A stretch of DNA of 15,172 nt from Gammaproteobacteria bacterium (lineage in GTDB: Bacteria > Pseudomonadota > Gammaproteobacteria > Thiohalomonadales > Thiohalomonadaceae): contig JALOAT010000072.1 in the NCBI GenBank assembly GCA_023228645.1, positions 1 to 15,172 on the forward strand. Direction: 5' to 3'. Positions 1 through 6,401 of the stretch are shown here, piece after piece. The first letter of the stretch is position 1, and each line of letters opens with the position of its first letter. The notes beneath the pieces are model-generated. The model ran no database searches. It was not told the origin of the DNA and saw only the letters and a list, made by a program, of their open reading frames with translations. The translations under genes and the position numbers were made by a program.

Positions 1-195
1 CACGTGGAAGCCACCGTCAACCCGAGCAACCAGGCGTCGCGCCGCGTGTTCACGCGGCTGGCAGCGGTGCACGGCGCCGCGCTGGTCGAGGAGATATTTC
101 TCGACGCGGCGGATTTCGGGGGCGCGGCGCATGAGGCGGAGGTGCTGCTCAGGGTCGGCCCACTAGGAGGGGAAACCCCAGATGCGCATTTTTGA
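1..195 (+). CDS. ectA: EctA, L-2,4-diaminobutyrate N(gamma)-acetyltransferase (3' end only)
   Basis: This is the C-terminal 64 residues of a GNAT-fold acetyltransferase; the gene starts before the window. The enzyme acetylates L-2,4-diaminobutyrate from acetyl-CoA, the second step of ectoine synthesis in the cytoplasm. The visible part contains the family's late signature VEATVNPSNQASRRVF, followed by an acidic stretch and the closing HEAEVLLRVGP. The stop (193-195) lies inside ectB, giving a 14-bp overlap, so the two genes are probably translationally coupled. The identification leans on this C-terminal motif and on the position directly before ectB and ectC, which is the canonical order. 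The last ten residues after RVGP look like a short tail caused by the overlap and may not matter to function. Confidence 0.93.
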   Translation, partial: HVEATVNPSNQASRRVFTRLAAVHGAALVEEIFLDAADFGGAAHEAEVLLRVGPLGGETPDAHF

Positions 196-1456
196 ACAAT
201 TGGAATCCGAGGTGCGAGGCTATGTCCGCGCCTTTCCTGCCATTTTCGACACCGCCAAGGGATCGCTGCTGTTTGATGAAAACGGCAACCGCTACATCGA
301 TTTCTTTGCCGGTGCCGGCACACTCAATTACGGTCACAACCACCCGGCCATCAGCGAGGCCCTGATCAAATACCTGCAACGCGACGGCATCGTGCACGGC
401 CTGGACAAAGCCACCGTGGCCAAAAAGGCCTTCCTGCAGAAGTTCCACGGCACCATCCTGGCGGCGCGCAAGCTCGAATACAAAGTGCAGTTCACCGGGC
501 CCACCGGCACCAACGCGGTGGAAACGGCGCTCAAACTGGCGCGCATGGTGAAACGGCGCTCCAACATCATCGCCTTCACCAACGGCTATCACGGCCTCAC
601 CATGGGCTCGCTGGCGATCACCGGCAATAACTTCTATCGCGACGAGTTCTTCGGCATGCGCTCCAATGCAGTGAGCATGCCCTTCGATGGCTATTTCGGC
701 CCGGACGTCGACACCATCACCTACCTGCGCCGCTACCTGCAAGACGCCTCCAGCGGCGTGGACCTGCCCGCGGCCGTGGTGGTGGAGACGGTACAGGGCG
801 AGGGCGGCGTGAACGTCGCCAGTGTGAAATGGCTGCAAGACCTCGCGCAGCTGTGTCGCGAATTCGACATCCTGCTGGTTATCGACGACATCCAGGTGGG
901 CAACGGCCGCACCGGATCGTTCTTCAGCTTCGAGCGCGCCGGCATCGTGCCGGACATGGTCACCCTGTCCAAGTCCATCGGCGGCGGCATGCCGCTGGCC
1001 ATGCTGCTCATGCGTCCCGAGCTGGACCAGTGGAAGCCGGGTGAGCACACCGGCACCTTCCGCGGCAACAACCTGGCCTTCGTGGCCGCCACCGAGGCGC
1101 TGAACTTCTGGGATGACGAGGGCCTCACCCAGGCGGTGCAGCACAAGGGCGCGCTCATCGAACAGTCCCTTACCGCGTTGGCCGCACGCTACCCGCAGCT
1201 GGACGCGCGCGTGCGCGGGCTCGGCATGATCTGGGGCCTGGACATTCCCTCGCGCGGCCTGGCCCGCGAGGTGTCCCGCGAGGCCTTCGAGCGCGGCCTG
1301 GTCATCGAGTTGGCCGGTGCGGAGGACAATGTGGTGAAGTTCCTGCCCGCCCTCACCATCGAGGAAGAACTGTTGCAGGAAGGCCTGGCGATCATCGATG
1401 CCGCCCTGGCGGCGGTGGTCGAACGGCGTGGCGAGCGGATCCGGGGGGCGGCGTAA
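182..1456 (+). CDS. ectB: EctB, diaminobutyrate--2-oxoglutarate aminotransferase
   Basis: A PLP-dependent class III aminotransferase that converts L-aspartate 4-semialdehyde to L-2,4-diaminobutyrate using glutamate, the first committed step of ectoine synthesis. At 424 residues it has the usual family length. Visible features are the N-terminal MRIFEQLESEVRGYVRAFP typical of EctB, the TGPTGTNAVETALKLAR PLP-binding region near 100-120, the VIDDIQVGNGRTG segment near 234-246, and the SKSIGGGMPLAM motif with the Schiff-base lysine at K264. The ATG is preceded by a strong AGGAGGGG at about 165-172. It overlaps ectA by 14 bp and ectC by one base (TAATG), so one ectABC transcript is expected. No odd features were seen. 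Confidence 0.97.
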   Translation: MRIFEQLESEVRGYVRAFPAIFDTAKGSLLFDENGNRYIDFFAGAGTLNYGHNHPAISEALIKYLQRDGIVHGLDKATVAKKAFLQKFHGTILAARKLEYKVQFTGPTGTNAVETALKLARMVKRRSNIIAFTNGYHGLTMGSLAITGNNFYRDEFFGMRSNAVSMPFDGYFGPDVDTITYLRRYLQDASSGVDLPAAVVVETVQGEGGVNVASVKWLQDLAQLCREFDILLVIDDIQVGNGRTGSFFSFERAGIVPDMVTLSKSIGGGMPLAMLLMRPELDQWKPGEHTGTFRGNNLAFVAATEALNFWDDEGLTQAVQHKGALIEQSLTALAARYPQLDARVRGLGMIWGLDIPSRGLAREVSREAFERGLVIELAGAEDNVVKFLPALTIEEELLQEGLAIIDAALAAVVERRGERIRGAA

Positions 1457-1842
1457 TGATCATCAGGCAACTGCAAGACATTCTCGGCACTGACCGCGAC
1501 GTCCAGGACCCCCACGGCAAATGGGCGAGCCGGCGCCTGCTGCTGCGTCAGGACGGCATGGGCTTTTCCATGCACGACACCATCATCCACGCCGGCACCG
1601 AAAGCCTGTTCTGGTACAAGAACCACCTGGAAGGGGTGTATTGCGTGAGCGGCGAGGGTGAGATCGAGAACCTCGCCACCGGCGAGATCCATCCCATCAG
1701 CGACGGCACGTTCTACGGGCTGAACCTGCACGACAAGCACCTGCTGCGCGCCCGTACGCAGCTGCGCCTCATCTGCACCTTCAACCCGCCGTTGCATGGT
1801 GCCGAGGTGCATGATGACGACGGGAGTTATCCGCCCGCGTGA
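1456..1842 (+). CDS. ectC: EctC, L-ectoine synthase
   Basis: A small cupin enzyme that cyclises N-gamma-acetyl-diaminobutyrate to ectoine, a cytoplasmic compatible solute. It has 128 residues, close to the usual 129-137. The metal-binding residues described for this family (Glu, Tyr, His) are present as E59 in NHLEGVYCV, Y87 in GTFYGLN and H95 in HDKHLL, with the same spacing as the characterised enzyme. The ATG overlaps the ectB stop by one base. No ectoine hydroxylase (ectD) or aspartokinase gene follows: the operon ends 44 bp before a convergent gene, with a hairpin between them. Whether hydroxyectoine is made cannot be judged from this window. Confidence 0.97.
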   Translation: MIIRQLQDILGTDRDVQDPHGKWASRRLLLRQDGMGFSMHDTIIHAGTESLFWYKNHLEGVYCVSGEGEIENLATGEIHPISDGTFYGLNLHDKHLLRARTQLRLICTFNPPLHGAEVHDDDGSYPPA

Positions 1843-1848
1843 AGCACA

Positions 1849-1874
1849 GGCGGGCCTCGCCATCGAGGCCCGCC
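1849..1874. terminator. Hairpin between convergent ectC and the propeller gene, probable bidirectional terminator
   Basis: A perfect 11-bp GC-rich stem (GGCGGGCCTCG pairing with CGAGGCCCGCC) with a 4-nt loop lies 6 bp after the ectC stop and 12 bp after the stop of the minus-strand gene. There is no clear U-tract on either side, so the terminator call rests on stem strength and position between two gene ends. Confidence 0.75.
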
Positions 1875-1886
1875 GTTGAGCCGCCG

Positions 1887-4001
1887 CTAGCGTCGCTCGC
1901 GAAAGCGCCGCATGGCCAGCAGTGCCATCAGCAAAGAGAGCGCATCGATGCTGCCGCCACCGCCACCACCGCCGTTTCCGGTGGCACCCCTTGCGGCAGA
2001 CACATCGATGGTGACTGTGGCCACATCCGTGCCCGCTGCACCCTGGCTATCGGTGCCAGCGATGCCGTACCGGAAACTGTCCGTACCGGAAAAGCCTTGG
2101 GGCGGCGAATACCGCAACTGGTTGCCCTCCCGGGTCACGGTGCCGCCCTGGCCGGAGCGACTGTCGTAATCATCGGTAAGCACGAGATTGCTGCCGCTAT
2201 CGTTGGCCAGTACGTCGATCAGTATCGGGGTGTCCACCCCCGTGGTAACAAAGTCATCGACTGCACACGGGCAGTCCAGAACCAGGACAGTCCCGGAGTC
2301 GCCCACGGCGACCACCACGTCACCGGCGCGCGCCAGGCCGCGCAGCGTGTTGCCCGTGACCTGCAGCGGCGTCCAGTTCACGCCGCCCGTGCTGCTGAGG
2401 ACGGTACCGTCCCGGCCGGACGCGATGAAACTCCCGTTTGCGAAGGCAACGGCATACAGATGACTGGAGCTGCCGGCGTTGCGAACCGTCCAACCGCCGC
2501 CGGTGGACGTGAGCACCGTGCCGCGTTCGCCCACGGCGACGGTGATGCCATTGCCAGCAGCCACGCCATGCAGATTCTCGGCAACAGGCGAGACCTGGGG
2601 CTGCCACCCGATGCCATCGCCGCTCGCAAAGATTGCCCCGCCGCTGCCCACGGCAACGAAACCGTTGCCGGTCGGCGCGACGGCATTGAGCCGTATCCCG
2701 CCGGTGCCCGTACCTGCCTGCCAGCTTGCGCCTTGGGTATCGCTGTAGATTGCAACGCCGTTGCCCACCGCCACCAGGCGCGACATGCCGCTGGTGATAC
2801 CAAAAAGGTCAGCCGTTACGCCCGACGTGCCAGTGCTCCAACTCGTACCGCCGTTGGTGCTGAAGCGCACGGCGCCGCCATTTCCCACGGCGACGTAGCG
2901 GTCTCCACTCAGGGTAATCGCGTTCAGGGCCGGGTTGCCGTTACCCACCAACCCCGCTGTGCCCGGTGATGAAATGACACGGCCGCCGTCGCCCACGGCG
3001 ACCCACGCTGAACCGTTCAGCGCCACGCCGTTCATCTGCTGGCGGGGCCCCGTGGTCCGCTCCGACCACGTTGCCCCGTTCCGTTGCATGATGATGCCGT
3101 GGTCACCCACGGCAATGCGATTGTCGCCGGCAACCAGCACCGCCTCGAAGCCCTCCGTCGTATTCGAGGCGACCGCCACAGGGTTCCCGGCCGTGACGGT
3201 TTGCATCGTGCCGCTGCCACCCACCACAAGAAAATGGTTTCCTTCCGGGTCCCATGTCACATCAGTGAACTTCGGGATCTCCGCGCCATTCTCGAACACG
3301 ACAGTCCACTGGATTGCGTCGGTACTCCGCAGGATGACGCCATTGCCCACGGCCAAATAATCGGTACCGCTGTGCGCCACGCCTTCCAGTGACGGGCGGC
3401 CGCCGGTGGCGAACTGGAAACGGGGGCGCTCGGTCCACGTTTGTCCGTCTGGACTGGTGAGAATGATTCCCTGTGATCCCACCGCCACGAATTGCCCGGC
3501 GGCGAACACCACGTCGTTCAACCAATCCCTGACCGGATCGAATCGCACCCGTTGCCAGGTCGATCCGCCGTCCGTACTGCGCAGGATGGTAGCACCGTCG
3601 CCCACGGCCACGATGACACCGTTGCCCTCCGCGATGCCATAAAGAAAGTGCGCGCCCTCCCAGCGTAACGGGCTCCAGGTATCGCCATCCGGACTGTAGG
3701 TGATTTCGCCATCGTTGCCGACCGCGATGAACCGCCCGTAGGTTTCACTCCACAGCACGGCCTCCAGCCACGCGCTGGTGCCGGTGTCGACCAGGTGCCA
3801 CCCCAAGCCGTCGGTACTGATGAGAACGGTCCCCGTATGGCCCACGGCCACGTAACGTCCGTCGCCATAGGCGACGTCTGCGAGGATGTTGCCCTGCGGG
3901 CGTGGATTTACCCACTCCCAGCTGGCCTGTGCCGACAAGGAGAAAGCGAGTGAAAGAAACACCAGCATATGCGAGACAGCACCACGAATGTCCCTATTCA
4001 T
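1887..4001 (-). CDS. Secreted 14-repeat Ycf48/BNR-like beta-propeller protein with Ig-like domain and GlyGly-CTERM-like tail
   Basis: A 704-residue exported protein of unknown function. The ATG at 4001 is chosen because GAGGA (4010-4014) lies 8 nt upstream and a signal peptide follows at once (hydrophobic core about 12-24, probable cleavage after AQA near residue 26). The open frame extends 29 codons further upstream but without a signal or SD. Residues 40-575 hold about 14 repeats of 36-44 residues built on VAVG-(D/N)xGxIxxSxDGxxW, as in Ycf48-like and sialidase/BNR propellers; the AVG motifs fall at about 52, 93, 132, 173, 217, 258, 297, 335, 371, 411, 450, 489, 527 and 565. Residues 577-668 resemble a bacterial Ig-like domain (AVDDF, IDVLANDSG, GTDSFRY). 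The end is a run of seven glycines (677-683), a hydrophobic stretch (685-697) and RRFRERR, the layout of GlyGly-CTERM sorting tails. Surface placement is inferred; no ligand can be assigned. Confidence 0.85.
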   Translation of the reverse strand: MNRDIRGAVSHMLVFLSLAFSLSAQASWEWVNPRPQGNILADVAYGDGRYVAVGHTGTVLISTDGLGWHLVDTGTSAWLEAVLWSETYGRFIAVGNDGEITYSPDGDTWSPLRWEGAHFLYGIAEGNGVIVAVGDGATILRSTDGGSTWQRVRFDPVRDWLNDVVFAAGQFVAVGSQGIILTSPDGQTWTERPRFQFATGGRPSLEGVAHSGTDYLAVGNGVILRSTDAIQWTVVFENGAEIPKFTDVTWDPEGNHFLVVGGSGTMQTVTAGNPVAVASNTTEGFEAVLVAGDNRIAVGDHGIIMQRNGATWSERTTGPRQQMNGVALNGSAWVAVGDGGRVISSPGTAGLVGNGNPALNAITLSGDRYVAVGNGGAVRFSTNGGTSWSTGTSGVTADLFGITSGMSRLVAVGNGVAIYSDTQGASWQAGTGTGGIRLNAVAPTGNGFVAVGSGGAIFASGDGIGWQPQVSPVAENLHGVAAGNGITVAVGERGTVLTSTGGGWTVRNAGSSSHLYAVAFANGSFIASGRDGTVLSSTGGVNWTPLQVTGNTLRGLARAGDVVVAVGDSGTVLVLDCPCAVDDFVTTGVDTPILIDVLANDSGSNLVLTDDYDSRSGQGGTVTREGNQLRYSPPQGFSGTDSFRYGIAGTDSQGAAGTDVATVTIDVSAARGATGNGGGGGGGSIDALSLLMALLAMRRFRERR

Positions 4002-4016
4002 CGTGCGCATCCTCGA
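3974..4016 (-). repeat. Leader repeat copy 1, the functional start of the propeller gene
   Basis: On the minus strand this 43-nt stretch runs from TCGAGGATGCGCACG through ATGAATAG to GCTGTCT, covering the SD and first codons of the propeller gene. It matches 4211-4252 at about 36 of 43 aligned positions with one 1-nt gap, by hand alignment. Confidence 0.8.
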
Positions 4017-4115
4017 TGGTTGCGATCGACGGCCACACCGGTTCGCATGGCGGAGCACCAACGGCGTACGAACACGTGCCGCGGCCACGTGACCGACGGT
4101 CAGGAGACGTAGCAG

Positions 4116-4238
4116 TCAGGAATCAGCAGCCGCCCTGCCCAAACGGGCAGGCGCTTTTCGTGCTGGTGGTTGCAGGTGAAGGGATTGGCTTTGCTCGAAC
4201 AGACTGCGATAGACAGCATCACGAACATTACTATTCAT
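4116..4238 (-). pseudogene. 40-codon ORF starting with a decayed copy of the propeller gene's 5' end
   Basis: The minus-strand ATG at 4238 has the same upstream context (TCGAGGATACGCAC) as the propeller gene and encodes MNSNVRDAVYRSLFEQSQ, similar at its start to MNRDIRGAVS of that gene. Similarity is lost after about ten codons; no hydrophobic signal core follows and the frame stops at 4116. The simplest reading is the remnant of a tandem paralogue or a leader duplication. A translated 40-residue leader peptide for the downstream gene is the alternative, since the SD-like GAGGA is retained. The N-terminal match and position are directly visible; function is unknown. Confidence 0.5.
4131..4158. 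other. Hairpin between the leader copy and the propeller gene
   Basis: A perfect 7-bp stem (CCTGCCC, loop AAAC, GGGCAGG; 4134-4151), extendable by two pairs across a one-base bulge, is followed on the plus strand by CGCTTTT. It looks terminator-like on the plus strand, yet no plus-strand gene ends here. On the minus strand it lies within the 40-codon ORF, upstream of the propeller gene. Confidence 0.4.
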
Positions 4239-4252
4239 GTGCGTATCCTCGA
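4211..4252 (-). repeat. Leader repeat copy 2 (decayed)
   Basis: This is the second copy of the SD-plus-start segment, 236 bp upstream of copy 1. The SD-like GAGGA, the ATGAATAG start, TTCGTG and TGCTGTCT are conserved; the differences cluster in codons 3-5 and codon 7. Confidence 0.8.
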
Positions 4253-4263
4253 CGACTGTTGGT

Positions 4264-4303
4264 GATGCGTTCCCGAAGTCACGCATCGAAGGCCAAAAGT
4301 ATA
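4264..4303 (-). promoter_or_regulatory. Possible promoter with adjacent inverted repeat upstream of the propeller locus
   Basis: On the minus strand TATACT (4298-4303) matches the sigma-70 -10 consensus at five of six positions; no convincing -35 lies 16-18 nt upstream. Immediately downstream, GATGCGT (4264-4270) and ACGCATC (4281-4287) form a perfect 7-bp inverted repeat with a 10-bp spacer, about where transcription would start. It could be an operator or the first hairpin of the transcript. Confidence 0.35.
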
Positions 4304-4391
4304 GCCGCGTGCGTTCATGGTCACGGTGAACGCCCCACGCGAAAACATTGGAGGAGAAAACCAGAAGGTGGGTGTACGTTTTCCCGGCGCG

Positions 4392-5045
4392 CTAGCGCTG
4401 GACGAGGCCATGCTCGAAGGCGAACGCCGTGACGGCAGTGGCGTTATGCAAGGACAGTTTCTTCATCAGATTTGCCCGGTGTTTCTCGACGGTCTTCGCA
4501 CTAAGACACATCACCTGCGCGATCTCACGGTTGCGATAACCCTCCGCAACCAGCTTGATGACCTCGCGCTCCCGATGCGTAAGGCGTTCAAGCGGACTGC
4601 GCGCCAGGGGTCTGCCGCCGTGCAGATAGCCGCGCACCACACTGCCGCAAATGCTTGGACTCAGGAACACATGCCCGCCCTGGACGCTACGGATCGCCAC
4701 CAGCAATTCGCGGTGGCTGTCCTCCTTGAGGACGTAGGCGCCTGCACCCGCATCGAGTGCCGCATGCACGTATTCGTCAACTTTGTGCGCGGTAAGTACG
4801 ATGACATGGATCTCTGGAAAGCGCCGCTTGATATTCCGAATGGCCTCGGTGCCATTCGAACCCGGCATGGAGAGATCCATGAGCACGACGTCGGGACGCT
4901 GCTCCACGCAGGCGTGGAGCGCGTCGATGCCATTGCCTACCTCAGCTACCACTTCAAGATTTGCTTCCGAGGCCAGCAGGACCCGCAAGCCTTCGCGCAG
5001 GATCTTGTGATCCTCGGCGATGAGGACCCTGCACTTATGAATCAT
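4392..5045 (-). CDS. NarL/FixJ-family response regulator (LuxR-type HTH)
   Basis: A 217-residue two-component response regulator. The receiver domain (about 5-122) has the acidic pair E11/D12, phosphoacceptor D57 in VVLMDLSMPG, the conserved T85 and K107. The LuxR-type HTH (about 152-212) shows LTHREREVIKLVAEGYRNREIA and CLSAKTVEKHRANLMKKL, so it should bind DNA as a dimer on phosphorylation. The start is the ATG at 5045, with AAGGA 10 nt upstream, because MIHKCRVLIAEDH is the normal receiver start; the frame stays open 113 codons further upstream without domain content. It is an orphan here, with no histidine kinase in the window. The next gene downstream on the same strand is the propeller gene, a possible but unproven target. 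A GCGCTAGCGC palindrome spans its stop codon. Confidence 0.94.
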   Translation of the reverse strand: MIHKCRVLIAEDHKILREGLRVLLASEANLEVVAEVGNGIDALHACVEQRPDVVLMDLSMPGSNGTEAIRNIKRRFPEIHVIVLTAHKVDEYVHAALDAGAGAYVLKEDSHRELLVAIRSVQGGHVFLSPSICGSVVRGYLHGGRPLARSPLERLTHREREVIKLVAEGYRNREIAQVMCLSAKTVEKHRANLMKKLSLHNATAVTAFAFEHGLVQR

Positions 5046-5049
5046 TAAA

Positions 5050-5065
5050 TGACCATCCTTGGTCA
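5050..5065 (-). promoter_or_regulatory. Inverted repeat enclosing the response-regulator Shine-Dalgarno
   Basis: TGACCA-TCCT-TGGTCA is a perfect 6-bp inverted repeat with a 4-nt loop, starting 5 nt upstream of the response-regulator ATG. On the minus strand it reads TGACCAAGGATGGTCA, so most of the AAGGA SD sits in the loop, with its first A in the stem. It may be an RNA hairpin presenting or hiding the SD, or a DNA operator for autoregulation. Confidence 0.5.
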
Positions 5066-5124
5066 ATGCCTCGTCCGTGAATCGTTCATTCTCACCGTCG
5101 CCGGGTCGTCTGAACGATGGCTTG

Positions 5125-5133
5125 AGTGTAGCA
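5125..5133 (-). promoter_or_regulatory. Candidate extended -10 promoter for the response regulator
   Basis: The minus strand reads TGCTACACT, an extended -10 (TGnTAnnnT pattern), about 80 nt upstream of the response-regulator ATG. No good -35 hexamer is present at 17-18 nt; extended -10 promoters can tolerate that. An IR (CGCGCA-GCA-TGCGCG, 5146-5160) lies just upstream of the -10. Confidence 0.4.
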
Positions 5134-5170
5134 AACGGTTTTTCCCGCGCAGCATGCGCGAAAACATTCT

Positions 5171-5199
5171 TTGTTCGCCGACTCGGCATTCCGTGTAAA
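5171..5199 (+). promoter_or_regulatory. Weak candidate promoter for the phosphodiesterase gene
   Basis: TTGTTC (5171-5176) and TGTAAA (5194-5199) are separated by 17 bp, matching the sigma-70 hexamers at three and four positions. It lies 38 bp upstream of the chosen ATG at 5238. Confidence 0.3.
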
Positions 5200-5237
5200 T
5201 CGTCGCCATGCTTTTCGAAGTCACGCAAGGGATCCGG

Positions 5238-6227
5238 ATGACGGCCAGCAAACAGGTATTGATGATCTCCGATACGCACGGTGTTATCGACCCGCGCATT
5301 GCCGCACTGTCGAGGGGCTGTGACTACGTGGCGCATGCCGGCGATATCGGTGCGGCCGCGGTGCTCGATGCCTTGCGACCACACTGCGCGATCGTTGCGG
5401 TGCGCGGCAACAACGACACGCCCGCGCAGTGGCCGACGCGCGATCTCGCCAGGCTGGATGCGCTACCGGCGTGTGCCGTGCTCGACCTGCCCGGCGGTGC
5501 CCTGGCGATCGTCCATGGCCACCGCAGTGGCCCTGTGGCGCAGCGCCACCCGCGGCTGCGCGCCGCATATCCCGCATGCCGGGGCGTGCTCTACGGACAT
5601 AGCCACCGGCTCGTACTCGATACGGATGCACTGCCCTGGTTGTTCAATCCCGGCGCCGCGGGTCGGACCCGCACCTTTGGCGGGCCGTCATGCTTAGGAC
5701 TAATGCGCCGCCTCGCTACGCTCGCCCTCTTCACGCCGCACGATGTCATAGACGAATTTCGCGAGTGCCCCGGCGAGGAATTGGGGCTCGAGCCGCGTCT
5801 CGGTGGGCGCGCCGCTCCACTCGGGCGCCGTGTGCCCATCGAACTCCGCGCCCGGGTCTTCGCCGTAGCGCAGGCGCGCCAGCAGTTTTTCGGTGGGTGC
5901 GGCCAGGACACTCTCCACAGCACCGGGGCTGATGCCCAGAAACTGCGCGATCTCGTTGACCTCGCGGTGCTCCTCATCGCGCAACACGAGCACATAGGCG
6001 GACTCCACCAGCGCGGGCAGGATGGCCTGTTCACCGTGGCGCACCATTGCCGCCGCACCACCCAGTTGTTCCACGGCGTGCATGACCACATGCCTGGCAC
6101 GGTCATCCACCTCGGCCGATACGGTGAAGCTGCTGGGGTCGTTCATCACACCTCCTCCTCAGCGAGGCTGGGCCGCCGCTGTCACAGGTCCGGACGGCGT
6201 CGCGCCCGCACATTTACGAGGCTCTGA
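5238..6227 (+). CDS. YfcE/MJ0936-type metallophosphoesterase with aberrant C-terminal read-through
   Basis: A calcineurin-like phosphodiesterase, probably cytoplasmic and binuclear-metal dependent. From the ATG at 5238 (AAGGGA 5 nt upstream) the metal ligands appear in order: D12 and H14 in SDTHG, D36 in AGDIG, N59 and D60 in GNND, H93 in VHGH, and H121 and H123 in YGHSH, followed by the typical LFNPGAAGRTRTFGGPSC (135-152). Such proteins usually end soon after this, at 150-185 residues. Here no stop occurs at about 5700 and the frame stays open for 175 more codons, to 6227. That tail is fully antisense to the gene at 5700-6146, is rich in R, H, G and Q, and looks like shadow translation. I infer that the native 3' end and stop were lost. 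An in-frame start at 5208 exists. Substrate unknown. Confidence 0.75.
   Translation: MTASKQVLMISDTHGVIDPRIAALSRGCDYVAHAGDIGAAAVLDALRPHCAIVAVRGNNDTPAQWPTRDLARLDALPACAVLDLPGGALAIVHGHRSGPVAQRHPRLRAAYPACRGVLYGHSHRLVLDTDALPWLFNPGAAGRTRTFGGPSCLGLMRRLATLALFTPHDVIDEFRECPGEELGLEPRLGGRAAPLGRRVPIELRARVFAVAQARQQFFGGCGQDTLHSTGADAQKLRDLVDLAVLLIAQHEHIGGLHQRGQDGLFTVAHHCRRTTQLFHGVHDHMPGTVIHLGRYGEAAGVVHHTSSSARLGRRCHRSGRRRARTFTRL
5700..6146 (-). CDS. Conserved-looking protein of unknown function with a possible HTH
   Basis: A 148-residue acidic, soluble protein that I do not recognise. The ATG at 6146 is preceded by GAGGAGGAGG with suitable spacing; a GTG one codon upstream is possible. No signal peptide or membrane segment is visible. 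Residues 12-57 look helical (VDDRARHVVMHAVEQLGG; ALVESAYVLVLRDEEH), and HREVNEIAQFLGISPGAVESVL (60-81) resembles a helix-turn-helix of the sigma region 4/MarR type. The C-terminal part contains LRYGEDPGAEFDGH and QFLAGALAKFVYDIVRRE. The stop (TAG, 5700-5702) lies inside the open frame of the convergent phosphodiesterase gene. Its SD and normal amino-acid composition make it the more credible coding strand over 5700-6146. DNA binding is inferred from the HTH resemblance only. Confidence 0.7.
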   Translation of the reverse strand: MNDPSSFTVSAEVDDRARHVVMHAVEQLGGAAAMVRHGEQAILPALVESAYVLVLRDEEHREVNEIAQFLGISPGAVESVLAAPTEKLLARLRYGEDPGAEFDGHTAPEWSGAPTETRLEPQFLAGALAKFVYDIVRREEGERSEAAH

Positions 6228-6280
6228 TGACAGGACTAGTTGCATAAGGTGCGATGGTCAATCGCTGCCCCTGCGAGCCC

Positions 6281-6308
6281 TCGCGACACCACTCGGGTGG
6301 TGCGGCGA
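6281..6308. other. Hairpin in the 6150-6400 intergenic stretch
   Basis: CACCAC-TCGG-GTGGTG (6287-6302) is a perfect 6-bp stem with a 4-nt loop, flanked across a 2x2 internal loop by TCGC/GCGA. There is no U-tract. Otherwise 6147-6401 holds no gene, RNA or repeat that I can recognise; this element is upstream of the small ORF at 6402. Confidence 0.4.
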
Positions 6309-6401
6309 TGTCCCTGCAACTTGCCTGTGCTGACGACACATCTTTACCTTTCATAAGGAACTCGCGCGAGTGTCCGATTCCTTCCATCGCGAAGGTGCCG
6401 C

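Noticed and set aside
149..1144. 331-codon open frame antisense to ectB
   Set aside because: It is a high-GC composition shadow of ectB, rich in H, G, R and Q, with no domain content.
1839..2969. 376-codon plus-strand frame over the propeller gene
   Set aside because: It is antisense to a protein with clear repeats and a signal peptide; its translation is low-complexity A/R/G/H without motifs.
4002..4088. 29-codon upstream extension of the propeller gene
   Set aside because: The ATG at 4001 has a spaced SD and is directly followed by the signal peptide; the extension would bury the signal.
5046..5384. 113-codon upstream extension of the response regulator
   Set aside because: The receiver domain starts at M of MIHKCRVLIAED with its own SD; the extension has no domain and overlaps the divergent gene.
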